From Polaribacter sp. ALD11 (GTDB lineage: Bacteria; Bacteroidota; Bacteroidia; Flavobacteriales; Flavobacteriaceae), in assembly GCF_002831685.1 (NCBI RefSeq), contig NZ_CP025119.1:1820001-1884000 (forward strand): DNA of 64,000 bases. Reading direction: 5' to 3'. A program made the translations under genes and the position numbers. Under the pieces are notes generated by a model. It ran no database searches. It saw only the letters and a list, made by a program, of their open reading frames with translations, and was not told where the DNA came from. Of this stretch, positions 1 through 10,380 are shown in pieces; position 1 is the first letter of the stretch, and each line of letters starts with the position of its first letter.

Positions 1-827
<827 letters not shown>

Positions 828-926
828 ATATTTTAAATATGTTAATGAATAAGTTTCAAAAGAATTTACATTATTTAACTAATGTGGTTATTCTACTCTT
901 TGTTTACGCTGTCAATTTCAATATTT

Positions 927-936
927 TCAATGAACT
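927..936 (-). promoter_or_regulatory. boxA-like antitermination site in the rRNA leader
   Basis: The minus strand reads AGTTCATTGA about 100 nt upstream of the 16S 5' end, followed by AAATATTGAAATTGACAG. It resembles the boxA-like element found in rRNA leaders of this phylum. The assignment is by resemblance only. Confidence 0.4.
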
Positions 937-1073
937 TCTTTAGGGTATCGCACTCATGCATAAAAACACTCGTTGTAAATCCTAATTTGTAGAAACGTTA
1001 GAATCGAACTAACTGACAAGTCAATGCCATTACCAAAATCTCTTTGATCTTTTACTGTTTCGCTTAGCGGCTG

Positions 1074-1103
1074 CAAATATAAAACTTAATTTAAACCTGA
1101 CAA
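1074..1103 (-). promoter_or_regulatory. rRNA operon promoter P1 (proximal)
   Basis: On the minus strand a TTG (1103-1101) is followed by exactly 19 bp and then TATATTTG (1081-1074), which matches the Bacteroidota consensus (-33 TTTG or TTG, -7 TAnnTTTG). The sequence after the -7 box is CAGCCGCTAAGCG. That discriminator is shared with the second rRNA promoter and with the tRNA promoter near 29772. It lies about 245 bp upstream of the 16S 5' end. Confidence 0.75.
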
Positions 1104-1231
1104 GAAAAAATAAATGTTTTTTTCTCTTAACTAAAACAACTCTTTAACACCTTTTTAATCAGTAATTAAAGAATCTCCAAACAACCTATCAATGAACGAA
1201 ACTAACAAAACACTATTGCTGTTAGCGGGTG

Positions 1232-1261
1232 CAAACTTACAATACATTTTTAATATCTCAA
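1232..1261 (-). promoter_or_regulatory. rRNA operon promoter P2 (distal)
   Basis: On the minus strand TTG (1261-1259), then 19 bp, then TAAGTTTG (1239-1232), followed by CACCCGCTAACAG. Spacing and discriminator match P1, so the operon appears to have tandem promoters 158 bp apart. Confidence 0.7.
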
Positions 1262-1494
1262 CCATTTATTAACACTTATTTCTTGTTTATTTTACAATAA
1301 ATAGATAAGAGTATTGTATTGAGTTATTTAAATACTATTTTAATTATTTATTACTTGCCTTTATCATTGATTCTCTTAAAATCTAATTGAAAAAATGTTT
1401 TTTAAATCTAAAAAGGAAACCTAGTAATAGATGAAGCACACTTAACTTGTATTAATTAAAACTCTAAAATATAATTTCTCTGGCAAAAATACGT

Positions 1495-1559
1495 GTTAGG
1501 GATTGAAACGGCATCCTTTTATGAAGTTATGAATAAAAGATATAGTGTAAAGCCCGACC
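1495..1559 (+). repeat. Structured repeat copy A (GTTAGGGATTGAA core)
   Basis: Begins GTTAGGGATTGAA, continues through a short variable hairpin (TTTTAT at 1517-1522 pairs with ATAAAA at 1533-1538), and ends TGTAAAGCCCG before a T-rich run. A second element with the same start, a different hairpin and the same end lies at 24358-24434. It sits in the long gap between the rRNA promoters and thrS. An open frame across it (1493-1711) has no credible start or family and is not called. Role unknown. Confidence 0.55.
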
Positions 1560-1657
1560 TTTTTTTATTAATAAAGTTTTTAGATGTAACCTATGACTAT
1601 TTAAAAAAAAGGAAACACACGAAAAAAACACTTCCTTATAATAAGTACATATATATA

Positions 1658-1688
1658 TTGTGTGAAAAATTGTTTTCCAATATCTTTG
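1658..1688 (+). promoter_or_regulatory. Promoter of the thrS-infC-rpmI-rplT cluster
   Basis: TTG at 1658-1660, 20 bp, then TATCTTTG at 1681-1688, a good Bacteroidota-type promoter 23 bp before the thrS ATG. The predicted transcript leader is therefore only about 15 nt, so no T-box leader is possible here. Confidence 0.65.
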
Positions 1689-1711
1689 CATACTCAAATA
1701 TTAGACATTAA

Positions 1712-3652
1712 ATGATTAAAATTACTTTACCTGACGGAACTATTAAGGAGTTTGCTATAAACAGTACTCCAATGGATGTTGCAAAAAGCATTAGTGAAGG
1801 ATTTGCTAGAAACGTAATATCTGCAAATTTTAACGACGTAACTGTTGAAACCACCACTCCATTAACAACAGATGGTTCGTTAATTTTATATACGTTTAAT
1901 GATGATGCCGGAAAGAAAGCATTCTGGCATTCTTCTGCACATGTTTTAGCGGAAGCTATTTTAAGTTTTTATCCGAAAGCAAAGTTAACGATTGGACCTG
2001 CTATTGATAATGGTTTCTATTATGATGTAGATTTAGGTGAAGACGTTATTTCTGACAAAGATTTTCCGGCTATTGAAAAGAAATTTTTAGAAATTGCTCG
2101 TGGAAAACATGAGTTTTCAATTAGATCTGTTTCTAAGGCTGATGCTTTATCTTTATATAAAGGGGAAAACAATGAATACAAGGTTGAGTTGATTGAAAAC
2201 TTGACGGATGGAGAAATTACTTTTTGTGACCACAGTGACTTTACTGATTTATGTAGAGGAGGACACGTTCCTAACACAGGAATTATAAAAGCGATTAAAA
2301 TAATGAGTGTTGCTGGTGCTTATTGGCGCGGTGATGAGAAGAATAATCAATTAACACGTGTTTACGGTATTAGTTTCCCGAAACAAAAGTTGCTAACTGA
2401 ATATTTAGAGTTACTAGAAGAAGCAAAAAAACGTGATCATAGAAAACTTGGAAAAGAGTTAGAGTTATTTACTTTTTCTCAGAAAGTAGGTGCTGGTTTA
2501 CCTTTATGGTTGCCAAAAGGTGCTGCTTTAAGAGGACGTTTAGAAGATTTCTTGAAGAAAGCTCAAAAAAAAGCGGGTTACGAAATGGTAATGACACCAC
2601 ATATTGGTCAGAAAGAATTATATGTTACTTCTGGACATTATGAAAAATATGGTGCAGACAGTTTTCAGTCGATAAAAACACCTAAGATGGATGAAGAGTT
2701 TTTATTGAAACCTATGAACTGCCCACATCACTGTGAAGTTTACAATTTTAAACCTTATTCTTACAAAGATTTACCAAAACGTTTTGCAGAATTTGGTACT
2801 GTTTATAGATATGAACAAAGTGGAGAACTGCACGGTTTAACACGTGTTAGAGGTTTTACACAAGATGATGCTCATATTTTCTGTACTCCAGAACAATTAG
2901 ATCAGGAATTTAAAGACGTAATCGATTTAGTTTTATATGTTTTTAGTTCTTTAGGCTTTGAAGATTTTACGGCACAGGTTTCTGTTAGAGATAAAAACAC
3001 CCCAGACAAGTATATAGGTGATACTGAGACTTGGGAAATTGCTGAAAATGCAATTATAAATGCTGCTACAGATAAAGGTTTAGATTTTGTGATTGAAGAA
3101 GGTGAAGCTGCCTTTTATGGACCGAAATTAGACTTCATGGTAAAAGACGCTTTAGGCAGAAGTTGGCAACTTGGAACGATACAAGTTGACTATAATTTAC
3201 CTAAAAGATTCGATTTAACCTATAAAGGAGCAGATAATCAATTACACAGACCAGTAATGATTCATAGAGCACCATTTGGTTCTATGGAGCGCTTTATTGC
3301 GGTATTACTAGAACACACGGGAGGTAACTTCCCACTTTGGCTAACACCAGACCAAGTTATCTTGTTGCCAATCAGTGATAAATATCAAAAATATTCAGAA
3401 AAAGTTTTAGAATCGTTAGAAAATTCCGAAATTCGCGCCCTCGTAGACAACCGAAGTGAGAAAACTGGTCGTAAGATTAGAGATGCAGAAGTTAGTAAAA
3501 CACCATTTATGGTTATTGTTGGTGAGAAAGAAGAACAAGATGGCACAGTTTCTGTAAGAAGACATGGTGAAGGAGATATTGGCACATTTACAATTGAAGA
3601 ATTTATTTCTTTAATTAAAACCGAAGAAAGCAAAACATTGAAGAAATTTTAA
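1712..3652 (+). CDS. thrS: Threonine--tRNA ligase
   Basis: Cytoplasmic class II aminoacyl-tRNA synthetase that charges tRNA-Thr. The 646 aa have the full bacterial ThrRS architecture: TGS domain (about 1-62), editing (SAD) domain with HSSAH (H73, H77), class II catalytic core with zinc-site sequences MNCPHHC, DDAHIF and [13 protein letters not shown], and a C-terminal anticodon-binding domain. Length is normal for the family. The ATG start gives the usual TGS N-terminus, and a promoter lies just upstream. It is followed by infC, rpmI and rplT, a common bacterial order, and is probably co-transcribed with them. Confidence 0.98.
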   Translation: MIKITLPDGTIKEFAINSTPMDVAKSISEGFARNVISANFNDVTVETTTPLTTDGSLILYTFNDDAGKKAFWHSSAHVLAEAILSFYPKAKLTIGPAIDNGFYYDVDLGEDVISDKDFPAIEKKFLEIARGKHEFSIRSVSKADALSLYKGENNEYKVELIENLTDGEITFCDHSDFTDLCRGGHVPNTGIIKAIKIMSVAGAYWRGDEKNNQLTRVYGISFPKQKLLTEYLELLEEAKKRDHRKLGKELELFTFSQKVGAGLPLWLPKGAALRGRLEDFLKKAQKKAGYEMVMTPHIGQKELYVTSGHYEKYGADSFQSIKTPKMDEEFLLKPMNCPHHCEVYNFKPYSYKDLPKRFAEFGTVYRYEQSGELHGLTRVRGFTQDDAHIFCTPEQLDQEFKDVIDLVLYVFSSLGFEDFTAQVSVRDKNTPDKYIGDTETWEIAENAIINAATDKGLDFVIEEGEAAFYGPKLDFMVKDALGRSWQLGTIQVDYNLPKRFDLTYKGADNQLHRPVMIHRAPFGSMERFIAVLLEHTGGNFPLWLTPDQVILLPISDKYQKYSEKVLESLENSEIRALVDNRSEKTGRKIRDAEVSKTPFMVIVGEKEEQDGTVSVRRHGEGDIGTFTIEEFISLIKTEESKTLKKF

Positions 3653-3727
3653 TTAATTTTGAATTTCTAAAAGAAAAGATAAAAAGGTTGAAAAACAACC
3701 ATAAGTCAAACTTAAAATATATAGGTC

Positions 3728-4288
3728 ATAGCAATACGTAGAAGCAGGTCGAGAAGACCGTTAAGAGTAATCAAAGAAGATCAACATAGGATTAATGAAA
3801 AAATAAAATATGTTGACGAAGTTCGTCTTGTGGGCGATAATGTAGAAGTAGGGGTATACAAATTAGACAAAGCTAAAGAGTTAGCCACTGAGCAGGAATT
3901 AGATTTGGTAGAGATTTCACCCAAAGCGAAACCACCTGTTTGTAAAATTATTGATTACAAGAAATTCTTGTATGAGCAAAAGAAGCGTGAAAAATCTTTA
4001 AAATCTAAGGCAACGAAAGTTACTGTTAAAGAAATACGTTTTGGGCCTCAGACAGATGAGCATGATTATGAATTTAAGAAGAAACATGCTCTTAAGTTTT
4101 TACAAGAAGGAGCTAAGTTAAAAGCATTTGTATTCTTTAAAGGGCGTTCTATTATTTTTAAAGAACAAGGACAAATTTTATTATTAAAGTTAGCCCAAGA
4201 ACTAGAAGAATACGGTAAGGTAGAACAGCTACCAAAATTAGAGGGTAAACGTATGATTATGTTTATTGCTCCTAAAAAAGTGAAATAA
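3728..4288 (+). CDS. infC: Translation initiation factor IF-3, probable AUA start
   Basis: IF-3 binds the 30S subunit and enforces start-codon fidelity. The frame contains the family N-terminal core [18 protein letters not shown] and [13 protein letters not shown], then the C-domain ending [11 protein letters not shown]. An in-frame GTG at 3830 would delete the first 34 residues including RINEKI, so it is not the start. An in-frame TAG at 3722 closes the frame upstream. Only GTC and ATA precede the conserved basic start [10 protein letters not shown], so ATA at 3728 is the best start (186 aa). Non-AUG starts are known for infC, where IF-3 represses its own rare start codon (AUU in E. coli). 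ATA at 3734 is an alternative. Confidence 0.93.
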   Translation: MAIRRSRSRRPLRVIKEDQHRINEKIKYVDEVRLVGDNVEVGVYKLDKAKELATEQELDLVEISPKAKPPVCKIIDYKKFLYEQKKREKSLKSKATKVTVKEIRFGPQTDEHDYEFKKKHALKFLQEGAKLKAFVFFKGRSIIFKEQGQILLLKLAQELEEYGKVEQLPKLEGKRMIMFIAPKKVK

Positions 4289-4321
4289 CAATCTTATAAG
4301 CAAGATAAAAACGAAGGAGAG

Positions 4322-4519
4322 ATGCCTAAAATGAAAACCAAATCTAGCGCCAAAAAACGATTTAAAGTTACTGGTACTGGAAAAATCAAAAGAAAGCACG
4401 CGTTTAAAAGTCACATCTTAACAAAGAAGTCTAAAAAACGTAAATTAAGGTTAACTCACGATGGTTTAGTACATAAATCGGACAAGTCTAACATTATGCA
4501 ACAATTAAACTTGAAATAA
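4322..4519 (+). CDS. rpmI: 50S ribosomal protein L35
   Basis: A 65-aa very basic protein with the L35 signature [20 protein letters not shown] and a lysine/arginine-rich middle ([19 protein letters not shown]). It is a structural protein of the large subunit. It lies 33 bp after infC and 94 bp before rplT, the standard infC-rpmI-rplT operon. A Shine-Dalgarno-like AAGGAGAG sits directly upstream of the ATG, stronger than most in this window. Confidence 0.98.
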   Translation: MPKMKTKSSAKKRFKVTGTGKIKRKHAFKSHILTKKSKKRKLRLTHDGLVHKSDKSNIMQQLNLK

Positions 4520-4613
4520 GTTTAATAAGGGAATTTAATTATTAACCATGGAGTTAGGCCAAAAATAAAAAGTATTCTTAATTGAATCGCCTACTACAAA
4601 ACACATTGAAATT

Positions 4614-4958
4614 ATGCCAAGATCAGTAAATTCAGTAGCCTCAAGAAAAAGAAGAAAAAAAATCTTGAAGGCAGCAAAAGGTTACTTTGGACGTAGAAAA
4701 AACGTTTACACAGTAGCAAAAAATGCGGTTGAAAAAGGAATGCTTTATGCATACCGTGACCGTAAAAACAATAAGAGAAACTTTCGTTCTTTATGGATTG
4801 TGCGTATTAACGCTGCAGCTCGTTTACACGGAATGTCTTACTCTCAGTTTATGGGAAAAGTGAAAGCTAACCAAATCGAATTAAACCGTAAGGTTTTAGC
4901 TGATTTAGCTGTTAACAACCCAGACGCTTTTAAGGCAGTTGTAGAAAAAATTAAATAA
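4614..4958 (+). CDS. rplT: 50S ribosomal protein L20
   Basis: A 114-aa basic protein starting [19 protein letters not shown], with the family's RNA-binding N-terminal helix and conserved [22 protein letters not shown]20 binds 23S rRNA early in large-subunit assembly, and in many bacteria it represses its own operon. The 94-bp gap after rpmI could carry a leader, but I could not make out a clear L20-binding fold. A strong terminator follows at 4981, closing the operon. Confidence 0.98.
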   Translation: MPRSVNSVASRKRRKKILKAAKGYFGRRKNVYTVAKNAVEKGMLYAYRDRKNNKRNFRSLWIVRINAAARLHGMSYSQFMGKVKANQIELNRKVLADLAVNNPDAFKAVVEKIK

Positions 4959-4980
4959 ATATAAATTACTTGCTTATAAT

Positions 4981-5012
4981 AAAAACCCAAACAAATACGT
5001 TTGGGTTTTTTT
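4981..5012 (+). terminator. Rho-independent terminator after rplT
   Basis: AAAAACCCAAAC (4981-4992) pairs with GTTTGGGTTTTT (4999-5010) around a 6-nt loop and runs into further Ts. Confidence 0.9.
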
Positions 5013-5043
5013 ATTACTTTTATTCTATTAAAAAATTTATAAA

Positions 5044-5622
5044 ATGAGATTACATATATTAACTTTTGCAACATTTTTACTAGTATCAATTTCTTTTGCC
5101 CAAGAAACAGTAATTGAAGATGCCTCTCTTAGTGGACAATTTGATAAAATATATAGAACATCAACTAGCTATCAAAAATATAAAGTAATTGGGAAAGAAA
5201 AGTTTTTAAACCTAAAACAACAAGTTTTAGACTCTTTAAAAACTTCTAAAAGCTTGTTAACAGAAAAAAATAATATTCTAAAAGCAGAAAGAGAGAATAT
5301 TAAGAAAACGGAAGTCATCCTTAATAAAACGAAATTAGATTTAGAAGCTGCAATTCAAAAAGAAGATTCAATTTCTTTATTTGGTCTACAAATAAGTAAA
5401 ACAATTTATAATCTTATCTTATGGACTATAGTTCTATTCTTATTATTAGCATTGCTTTATTTTATTTTTAAATTTTCTAGAAATAACATCCTAACAAAAA
5501 AAGCTCAAAATAATTTACAAGATGTTGAATACGAATATGAGCAACATAGAAAAAAAACGATAGAAAGAGAGCAGAAACTAAGAAGAGAATTGCAAGATGA
5601 AATTAATAAACAAAGAAATTAA
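5044..5622 (+). CDS. Membrane-anchored coiled-coil protein, unknown function
   Basis: Not recognised as an enzyme. The 192 aa have a signal peptide (about 1-19, ending SFA before QE), a charged helical region (about 50-110) predicted to lie outside the cytoplasmic membrane, one membrane span (about 121-143) and a charged C-terminal coiled coil (150-192, rich in E, K, R and Q). The topology suggests a bitopic scaffold protein. It stands alone between the rplT terminator and glgA. Similar flavobacterial proteins are sometimes named tRNA (guanine-N1)-methyltransferase. Nothing here supports that name: there is no SAM-binding motif. Confidence 0.8.
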   Translation: MRLHILTFATFLLVSISFAQETVIEDASLSGQFDKIYRTSTSYQKYKVIGKEKFLNLKQQVLDSLKTSKSLLTEKNNILKAERENIKKTEVILNKTKLDLEAAIQKEDSISLFGLQISKTIYNLILWTIVLFLLLALLYFIFKFSRNNILTKKAQNNLQDVEYEYEQHRKKTIEREQKLRRELQDEINKQRN

Positions 5623-5767
5623 TAAACAATAGACCTATTTCTTATGAAAAGGTAAATTTTATTTAACTTTTATCACGTTCTATTAAACTTATATTAATAA
5701 TTTACATCGTTTCCTTTAGTCAAAAAATATTTTGTAGTTTTATAAACTAACTATCTAATTACAAATA

Positions 5768-7168
5768 TTGAATATACTACATATAAGTGCGGAATGTTTT
5801 CCCATAGCCAAAATTGGTGGACTTGCAGATGTTGTTGGAGCACTTCCTAAATACCAAAAAAAATTAGGCACTACTAGTAACGTGGTAATGCCTTACTATG
5901 ATAATAAATTTACAGAAAGTAATAGCTTTGAAAAAATTTATGAAAACTATATAGCACTTGGCCATGAGTACTTTCATTTTAAAGTACTCAAACTAACAAG
6001 CAACCAATTAGGTTTTGATCTTTTCTGTATTGATGTGCCAGATTTACTATTTAAAGACTATGTTTATTCTAATGATGATACAGCACGTTTTTTAGCTTTT
6101 CAAATTGCAACTTTAGATTGGTTGTTAACTTTTGAAGAAAAACCAGATATCATTCATACACATGATCATCATACAGGTTTAATTCCTTTTATGATGTCTC
6201 ATAGTTTTAAATATGAAACTTTAAAAGATATCCCTACAGTCTTAACTATCCATAATGCACAATATCAAGGGTGGTTTTCTCATGAAAAAACACACCTAAT
6301 TCCTCCTTTTAACTTTGAAAAGGTAGGGTTATTAGATTGGGACAGTAATATAAACTCATTAGCAGCTGCTATAAAGTGTGCTTGGAAAGTAACAACAGTT
6401 TCTCCTTCTTATATGGAAGAATTAAAGTTACAAGCTAATGGATTGGAAAATTTACTAAACCATGAAAGTGCAAAATGTATTGGAATTTTAAATGGGATAG
6501 ATTGGACCGTTTGGAATACTGAAACAGATGAGAAACTAATAAAAAACTACACAACATCTAACGTTATTTCAGGTAAGACAGCGAACAAGAAATGGTTATG
6601 TAAAGAATTTAAACTAGATATTAAAAAACCTCTTTTTGTTTTCATTGGAAGACTAGTTGGTGAAAAAGGCGCAGATTTATTCCCTAAAATTTTTAAGGAA
6701 GCACTTGCGGAAAATACTATTTCCATCCTTTTGTTAGGTTCTGGGCACAAAGAAACTGAAGAAGCACTAACGGCTATACCAAAAGAAAACTTTAATACAT
6801 TTATTGGGTATAATGAAAAACTAGCACATATTATTTATGCTGGTGCAGATTTTCTATTAATGCCTTCTCGAGTAGAACCTTGTGGCTTAAATCAAATGTA
6901 TTCTTTGCGTTACGGTACAGTACCCGTTGTAAATGCTATTGGAGGTTTAAAGGACACCGTTATAGATATTGATAAAGAAGATGGTTTTGGTATTGTTCAT
7001 AACGGAGTTACTGTCGAAAAAGTAACAAAAGCTATAACAAGAGCTACTGAATATTATTCCGACGAAAAAGCATTCAATAAAAACCTTAAAAACATAATGA
7101 AAATTGACCATTCTTGGAATAATTCTGCGCAAGAATATGTAAACTTATATAAATCTCTAAAAAATTAA
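5768..7168 (+). CDS. glgA: Glycogen synthase (ADP-glucose), GT5
   Basis: Transfers glucose from ADP-glucose to the non-reducing end of alpha-1,4-glucan. 466 aa; K15-I-G-G-L19 is the KxGGL ADP-glucose-binding loop, VTTVSPSYMEEL and LNGIDWTVWN are typical GT5 segments, and the C-terminal half carries PSRVEPCGLNQMYSLRYG with the conserved E and G. The start is TTG at 5768, because it gives the expected N-terminal NILHISAECFP and no ATG fits. It is 2 bp from glgC, so the two are translationally close. First gene of the glgA-glgC-glgB unit. Confidence 0.96.
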   Translation: MNILHISAECFPIAKIGGLADVVGALPKYQKKLGTTSNVVMPYYDNKFTESNSFEKIYENYIALGHEYFHFKVLKLTSNQLGFDLFCIDVPDLLFKDYVYSNDDTARFLAFQIATLDWLLTFEEKPDIIHTHDHHTGLIPFMMSHSFKYETLKDIPTVLTIHNAQYQGWFSHEKTHLIPPFNFEKVGLLDWDSNINSLAAAIKCAWKVTTVSPSYMEELKLQANGLENLLNHESAKCIGILNGIDWTVWNTETDEKLIKNYTTSNVISGKTANKKWLCKEFKLDIKKPLFVFIGRLVGEKGADLFPKIFKEALAENTISILLLGSGHKETEEALTAIPKENFNTFIGYNEKLAHIIYAGADFLLMPSRVEPCGLNQMYSLRYGTVPVVNAIGGLKDTVIDIDKEDGFGIVHNGVTVEKVTKAITRATEYYSDEKAFNKNLKNIMKIDHSWNNSAQEYVNLYKSLKN

Positions 7169-7170
7169 TT

Positions 7171-8433
7171 ATGATAAATGACAAAGTGCTTGGTATTATT
7201 TTAGGTGGTGGACAAGGGTCTCGGTTGTATCCGTTAACAAAAGATAGATCTAAACCAGCAGTTCCAATTGCAGGAAAGTATAGATTGGTAGATATCCCTA
7301 TTTCTAATTGTATTAATTCAGGCATTAAAAGAATGTATGTATTAACTCAGTTTAATTCCGCTTCTTTAAATGCTCATATCAAAAACACTTATCATTTTAG
7401 TTTTTTTAGTTCTGCTTTTGTAGATGTATTGGCAGCAGAACAAACCATACAAAGCGACAAATGGTTTCAAGGAACTGCAGATGCTGTAAGACAGAGTATG
7501 CATCACTTTTTGCAACACGATTTTGAGTATGCTTTAATTTTATCTGGAGACCAGTTGTACAACATGGACTTTAAAGATATGATTAAAAAACACAAGAAAA
7601 GTGGCGCTAAAATTTCTATAGCTACCTATCCTGTAAATGCAAAAGATGCAACTTCATTTGGTTTATTAAAAACAGATGATAATAATATAATTACATCTTT
7701 TATTGAAAAACCTGCAGCAGATTTATTACCAGATTGGACTTCAGATGTGAGTGACGAGATGAAAAGTGAAGGAAGAAATTATTTAGCTTCTATGGGAATT
7801 TACATTTTTAACCGAGACTTACTGGTTGAATTAATGGCAAACCCTGATACCATTGATTTTGGTAAAGAAATCATTCCGCAAGCTATAGGAGAACACAAAA
7901 CAATGAGCTACCCATATGAAGGTTATTGGACAGATATTGGAAACATCGATTCTTTCTTTGAAGCTAACTTAGGGCTAACAGATGATTTACCTAAGTTTAA
8001 TTTGTATGATAAAAACAGAGTGTACACAAGAGCTCGTATTCTACCAACATCAAAAATTTCTAATACGATTCTAAATAAAACCATTATTGCAGACGGTTGT
8101 ATTATAAATGCAGAAAAAATAGAGAGATCTGTCATAGGTATTCGTTCTAGAATTGGTAAAGAAACTATTGTAACTAAAACTTACATGATGGGTAACGACT
8201 TTTATGAATCTTTAGAAGATATTAAGAGTAAAAAAATAGAAAATCAACTTGGTATTGGAGATCGATGCTTTATCAACAATTGTATTATTGATAAAAATTG
8301 TAGAATTGGAGACGATACCAGAATTAACGGAGGTTTACATTTAAAAGATATTGAAACAGATACATATCTAGTAAAAGATGGTATTGTAGTTCTAAAAAAA
8401 GGAGCCATAATTCCTAAAGGAACTATCATTTAG
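7171..8433 (+). CDS. glgC: Glucose-1-phosphate adenylyltransferase
   Basis: Makes ADP-glucose and PPi from ATP and glucose-1-phosphate, the committed step of bacterial glycogen synthesis. 420 aa: an N-terminal nucleotidyltransferase domain with LGGGQGSRLYPLT (from residue 11) and SKPAVPIAGKYRLVDIPISN, LSGDQLYNMD as the catalytic metal-binding region, FIEKP sugar-binding segment, and a C-terminal left-handed beta-helix of hexapeptide repeats (about 290-420). It sits between glgA and glgB in the same orientation. Confidence 0.97.
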   Translation: MINDKVLGIILGGGQGSRLYPLTKDRSKPAVPIAGKYRLVDIPISNCINSGIKRMYVLTQFNSASLNAHIKNTYHFSFFSSAFVDVLAAEQTIQSDKWFQGTADAVRQSMHHFLQHDFEYALILSGDQLYNMDFKDMIKKHKKSGAKISIATYPVNAKDATSFGLLKTDDNNIITSFIEKPAADLLPDWTSDVSDEMKSEGRNYLASMGIYIFNRDLLVELMANPDTIDFGKEIIPQAIGEHKTMSYPYEGYWTDIGNIDSFFEANLGLTDDLPKFNLYDKNRVYTRARILPTSKISNTILNKTIIADGCIINAEKIERSVIGIRSRIGKETIVTKTYMMGNDFYESLEDIKSKKIENQLGIGDRCFINNCIIDKNCRIGDDTRINGGLHLKDIETDTYLVKDGIVVLKKGAIIPKGTII

Positions 8434-8465
8434 AATCTATTTAATTTTCAATTAAAAACCAATAC

Positions 8466-10373
8466 ATGTCTAAGGTTATAGCGCATAGTTTATTTACAGA
8501 TTTCGATATTAGCTTATTTAAAGCTGGTAAACATTACAAATTATATGATAAATTTGGGGCTCATATTACAACAAAAAAAGGTATAGAGGGTACTTATTTT
8601 GCTGTTTGGGCACCCAATGCTAGAAAAGTTTCTGTAATTGGAGATTTTAATTATTGGAATGATAAAGAACATCAATTAAATGTAAGGTGGGATTCTAGCG
8701 GAATTTGGGAAGGTTTTATTCCTTATGCAGGAAAAGGCAACACTTACAAGTATAAAATAGAAAGCAGTAGTGATGGTATTATCACAGAAAAAGCAGATCC
8801 TTATGCGCGAAGATGTGAGCACCCTCCAAAAACAGCTTCTATAATTTGGGAAGATAATTATTCTTGGAAAGATAAAAAATGGATGAAAGAGCGCAAAAAG
8901 CACAATGCTTTAGATGCACCTTACTCCGTTTATGAAGTCCATTTAGGTTCTTGGAAACAAAAAGTAGAAGAAAATAGGTTTATGAGCTACACAGAATTAG
9001 CTGATGAACTTGTAAATTATGTTGCAGAAATGAATTTTACGCACGTAGAGTTCATGCCAATAATGGAATTTCCTTACGACCCGAGTTGGGGGTATCAATT
9101 AACGGGCTACTTTGCTCCTACTTCACGTTTCGGTTACCCAGATGAGTTTAAGTTTTTAGTTGATAAATTCCACGAGAAAGGAATTGGCGTTCTTTTAGAT
9201 TGGGTTCCATCTCATTTTCCATCAGACGCTCATGGTTTAGGTAATTTTGATGGTTCTAGTTTGTATGAACACCCAGATCCTAGAAAAGGATATCATCAAG
9301 ATTGGAAAAGTCTTATTTTTAATTATGGTAGAAACGAAGTGAAATCGTTTTTAATAAGTAACGCTATTTTCTGGTTAGAACAATACCATGCAGATGGTTT
9401 GCGTGTAGATGCTGTAGCGTCTATGTTATTTTTAGATTATTCTAGAAAAGAAGGCGAATGGGAACCAAATGAATTTGGAGGAAGAGAAAATTTAGAAGCA
9501 ATTTCTTTTATTAAAGAAATGAATGAAGCTGTTTACAAAAACTTTCCAGATGTACAAACCATTGCAGAAGAATCTACTTCTTTTCCGCAAGTATCTAGTC
9601 CTGTTTTTTCTGGCGGATTAGGGTTTGGAATGAAATGGATGATGGGTTGGATGCACGATACGCTAGACTATTTTGCTAAAGAAACTATTTATAGAAAACA
9701 CCATCAAAATGAATTAACATTTAGTTTAAATTATGCTTTTACAGAAAACTTTATGCTGCCTTTATCTCATGATGAAGTAGTGTATGGTAAAAAAGCAATC
9801 GTAGAAAAAATGCCTGGAGATGAATGGCAAAAATTCGCAAATTTAAGATTGTTATATAGTTTTATGTACACGCATCCTGGAACAAAATTATTATTTCAAG
9901 GAAATGAGTTTGGACAAACAAGTGAATGGAATTTTCAGCAAAGTTTAGATTGGCATTTGCTAGAATATGATGTTCATAAAGGCGCTCAAAACTTAGTAAG
10001 AGATTTAAACAAATTTTATAAAAAAGAAAGTGCATTATATCAAAAGCAGTTTTCTCATGAAGGTTTTGAGTGGATAGATCATGGAGACCATGAAAATTCT
10101 ATAATGACGTATATTAGAAAAGGAAATAATGAAAAAGACAATCTAGTAATTGTTTTAAATTTAACTCCTGTCCCTAGAGAAAATTATAGAATAGGTTTAC
10201 CAAAAACTGGTGTTTTAAAAGAAGTTTTTAATAGTGATGCCTCCAAGTACAATGGAACAGGTAATTTTAAAAATAAAAAACTAAACTCTGAAGACAAAAA
10301 ATGGAATAATAGAGAAAATTCTATAGAATTAAACCTACCTCCGTTGGGTATGCTTGCTTATAAGTATAAATAA
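8466..10373 (+). CDS. glgB: 1,4-alpha-glucan branching enzyme, GH13
   Basis: Cuts alpha-1,4 chains and re-attaches them through alpha-1,6 bonds. 635 aa with an N-terminal CBM48/E-set domain (about 30-130: FAVWAPNARKVSVIGDFNYW), the GH13 barrel with GLRVDAVASMLF (nucleophile Asp), TIAEESTSFP (acid/base Glu) and PLSHDEVVYGK (transition-state HD pair), and a C-terminal beta domain. Length is in the short GlgB class. It lies 32 bp after glgC, completing the glycogen synthesis operon. Confidence 0.97.
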   Translation: MSKVIAHSLFTDFDISLFKAGKHYKLYDKFGAHITTKKGIEGTYFAVWAPNARKVSVIGDFNYWNDKEHQLNVRWDSSGIWEGFIPYAGKGNTYKYKIESSSDGIITEKADPYARRCEHPPKTASIIWEDNYSWKDKKWMKERKKHNALDAPYSVYEVHLGSWKQKVEENRFMSYTELADELVNYVAEMNFTHVEFMPIMEFPYDPSWGYQLTGYFAPTSRFGYPDEFKFLVDKFHEKGIGVLLDWVPSHFPSDAHGLGNFDGSSLYEHPDPRKGYHQDWKSLIFNYGRNEVKSFLISNAIFWLEQYHADGLRVDAVASMLFLDYSRKEGEWEPNEFGGRENLEAISFIKEMNEAVYKNFPDVQTIAEESTSFPQVSSPVFSGGLGFGMKWMMGWMHDTLDYFAKETIYRKHHQNELTFSLNYAFTENFMLPLSHDEVVYGKKAIVEKMPGDEWQKFANLRLLYSFMYTHPGTKLLFQGNEFGQTSEWNFQQSLDWHLLEYDVHKGAQNLVRDLNKFYKKESALYQKQFSHEGFEWIDHGDHENSIMTYIRKGNNEKDNLVIVLNLTPVPRENYRIGLPKTGVLKEVFNSDASKYNGTGNFKNKKLNSEDKKWNNRENSIELNLPPLGMLAYKYK

Positions 10374-10380
10374 TATTTAA

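Noticed and set aside
1495..1507. GTTAGGGATTGAA as a CRISPR repeat
   Set aside because: Only two isolated copies 23 kb apart, no spacers, no cas genes.
1493..1711. 72-codon frame before thrS
   Set aside because: It runs through the structured repeat and the thrS promoter, with no family resemblance.
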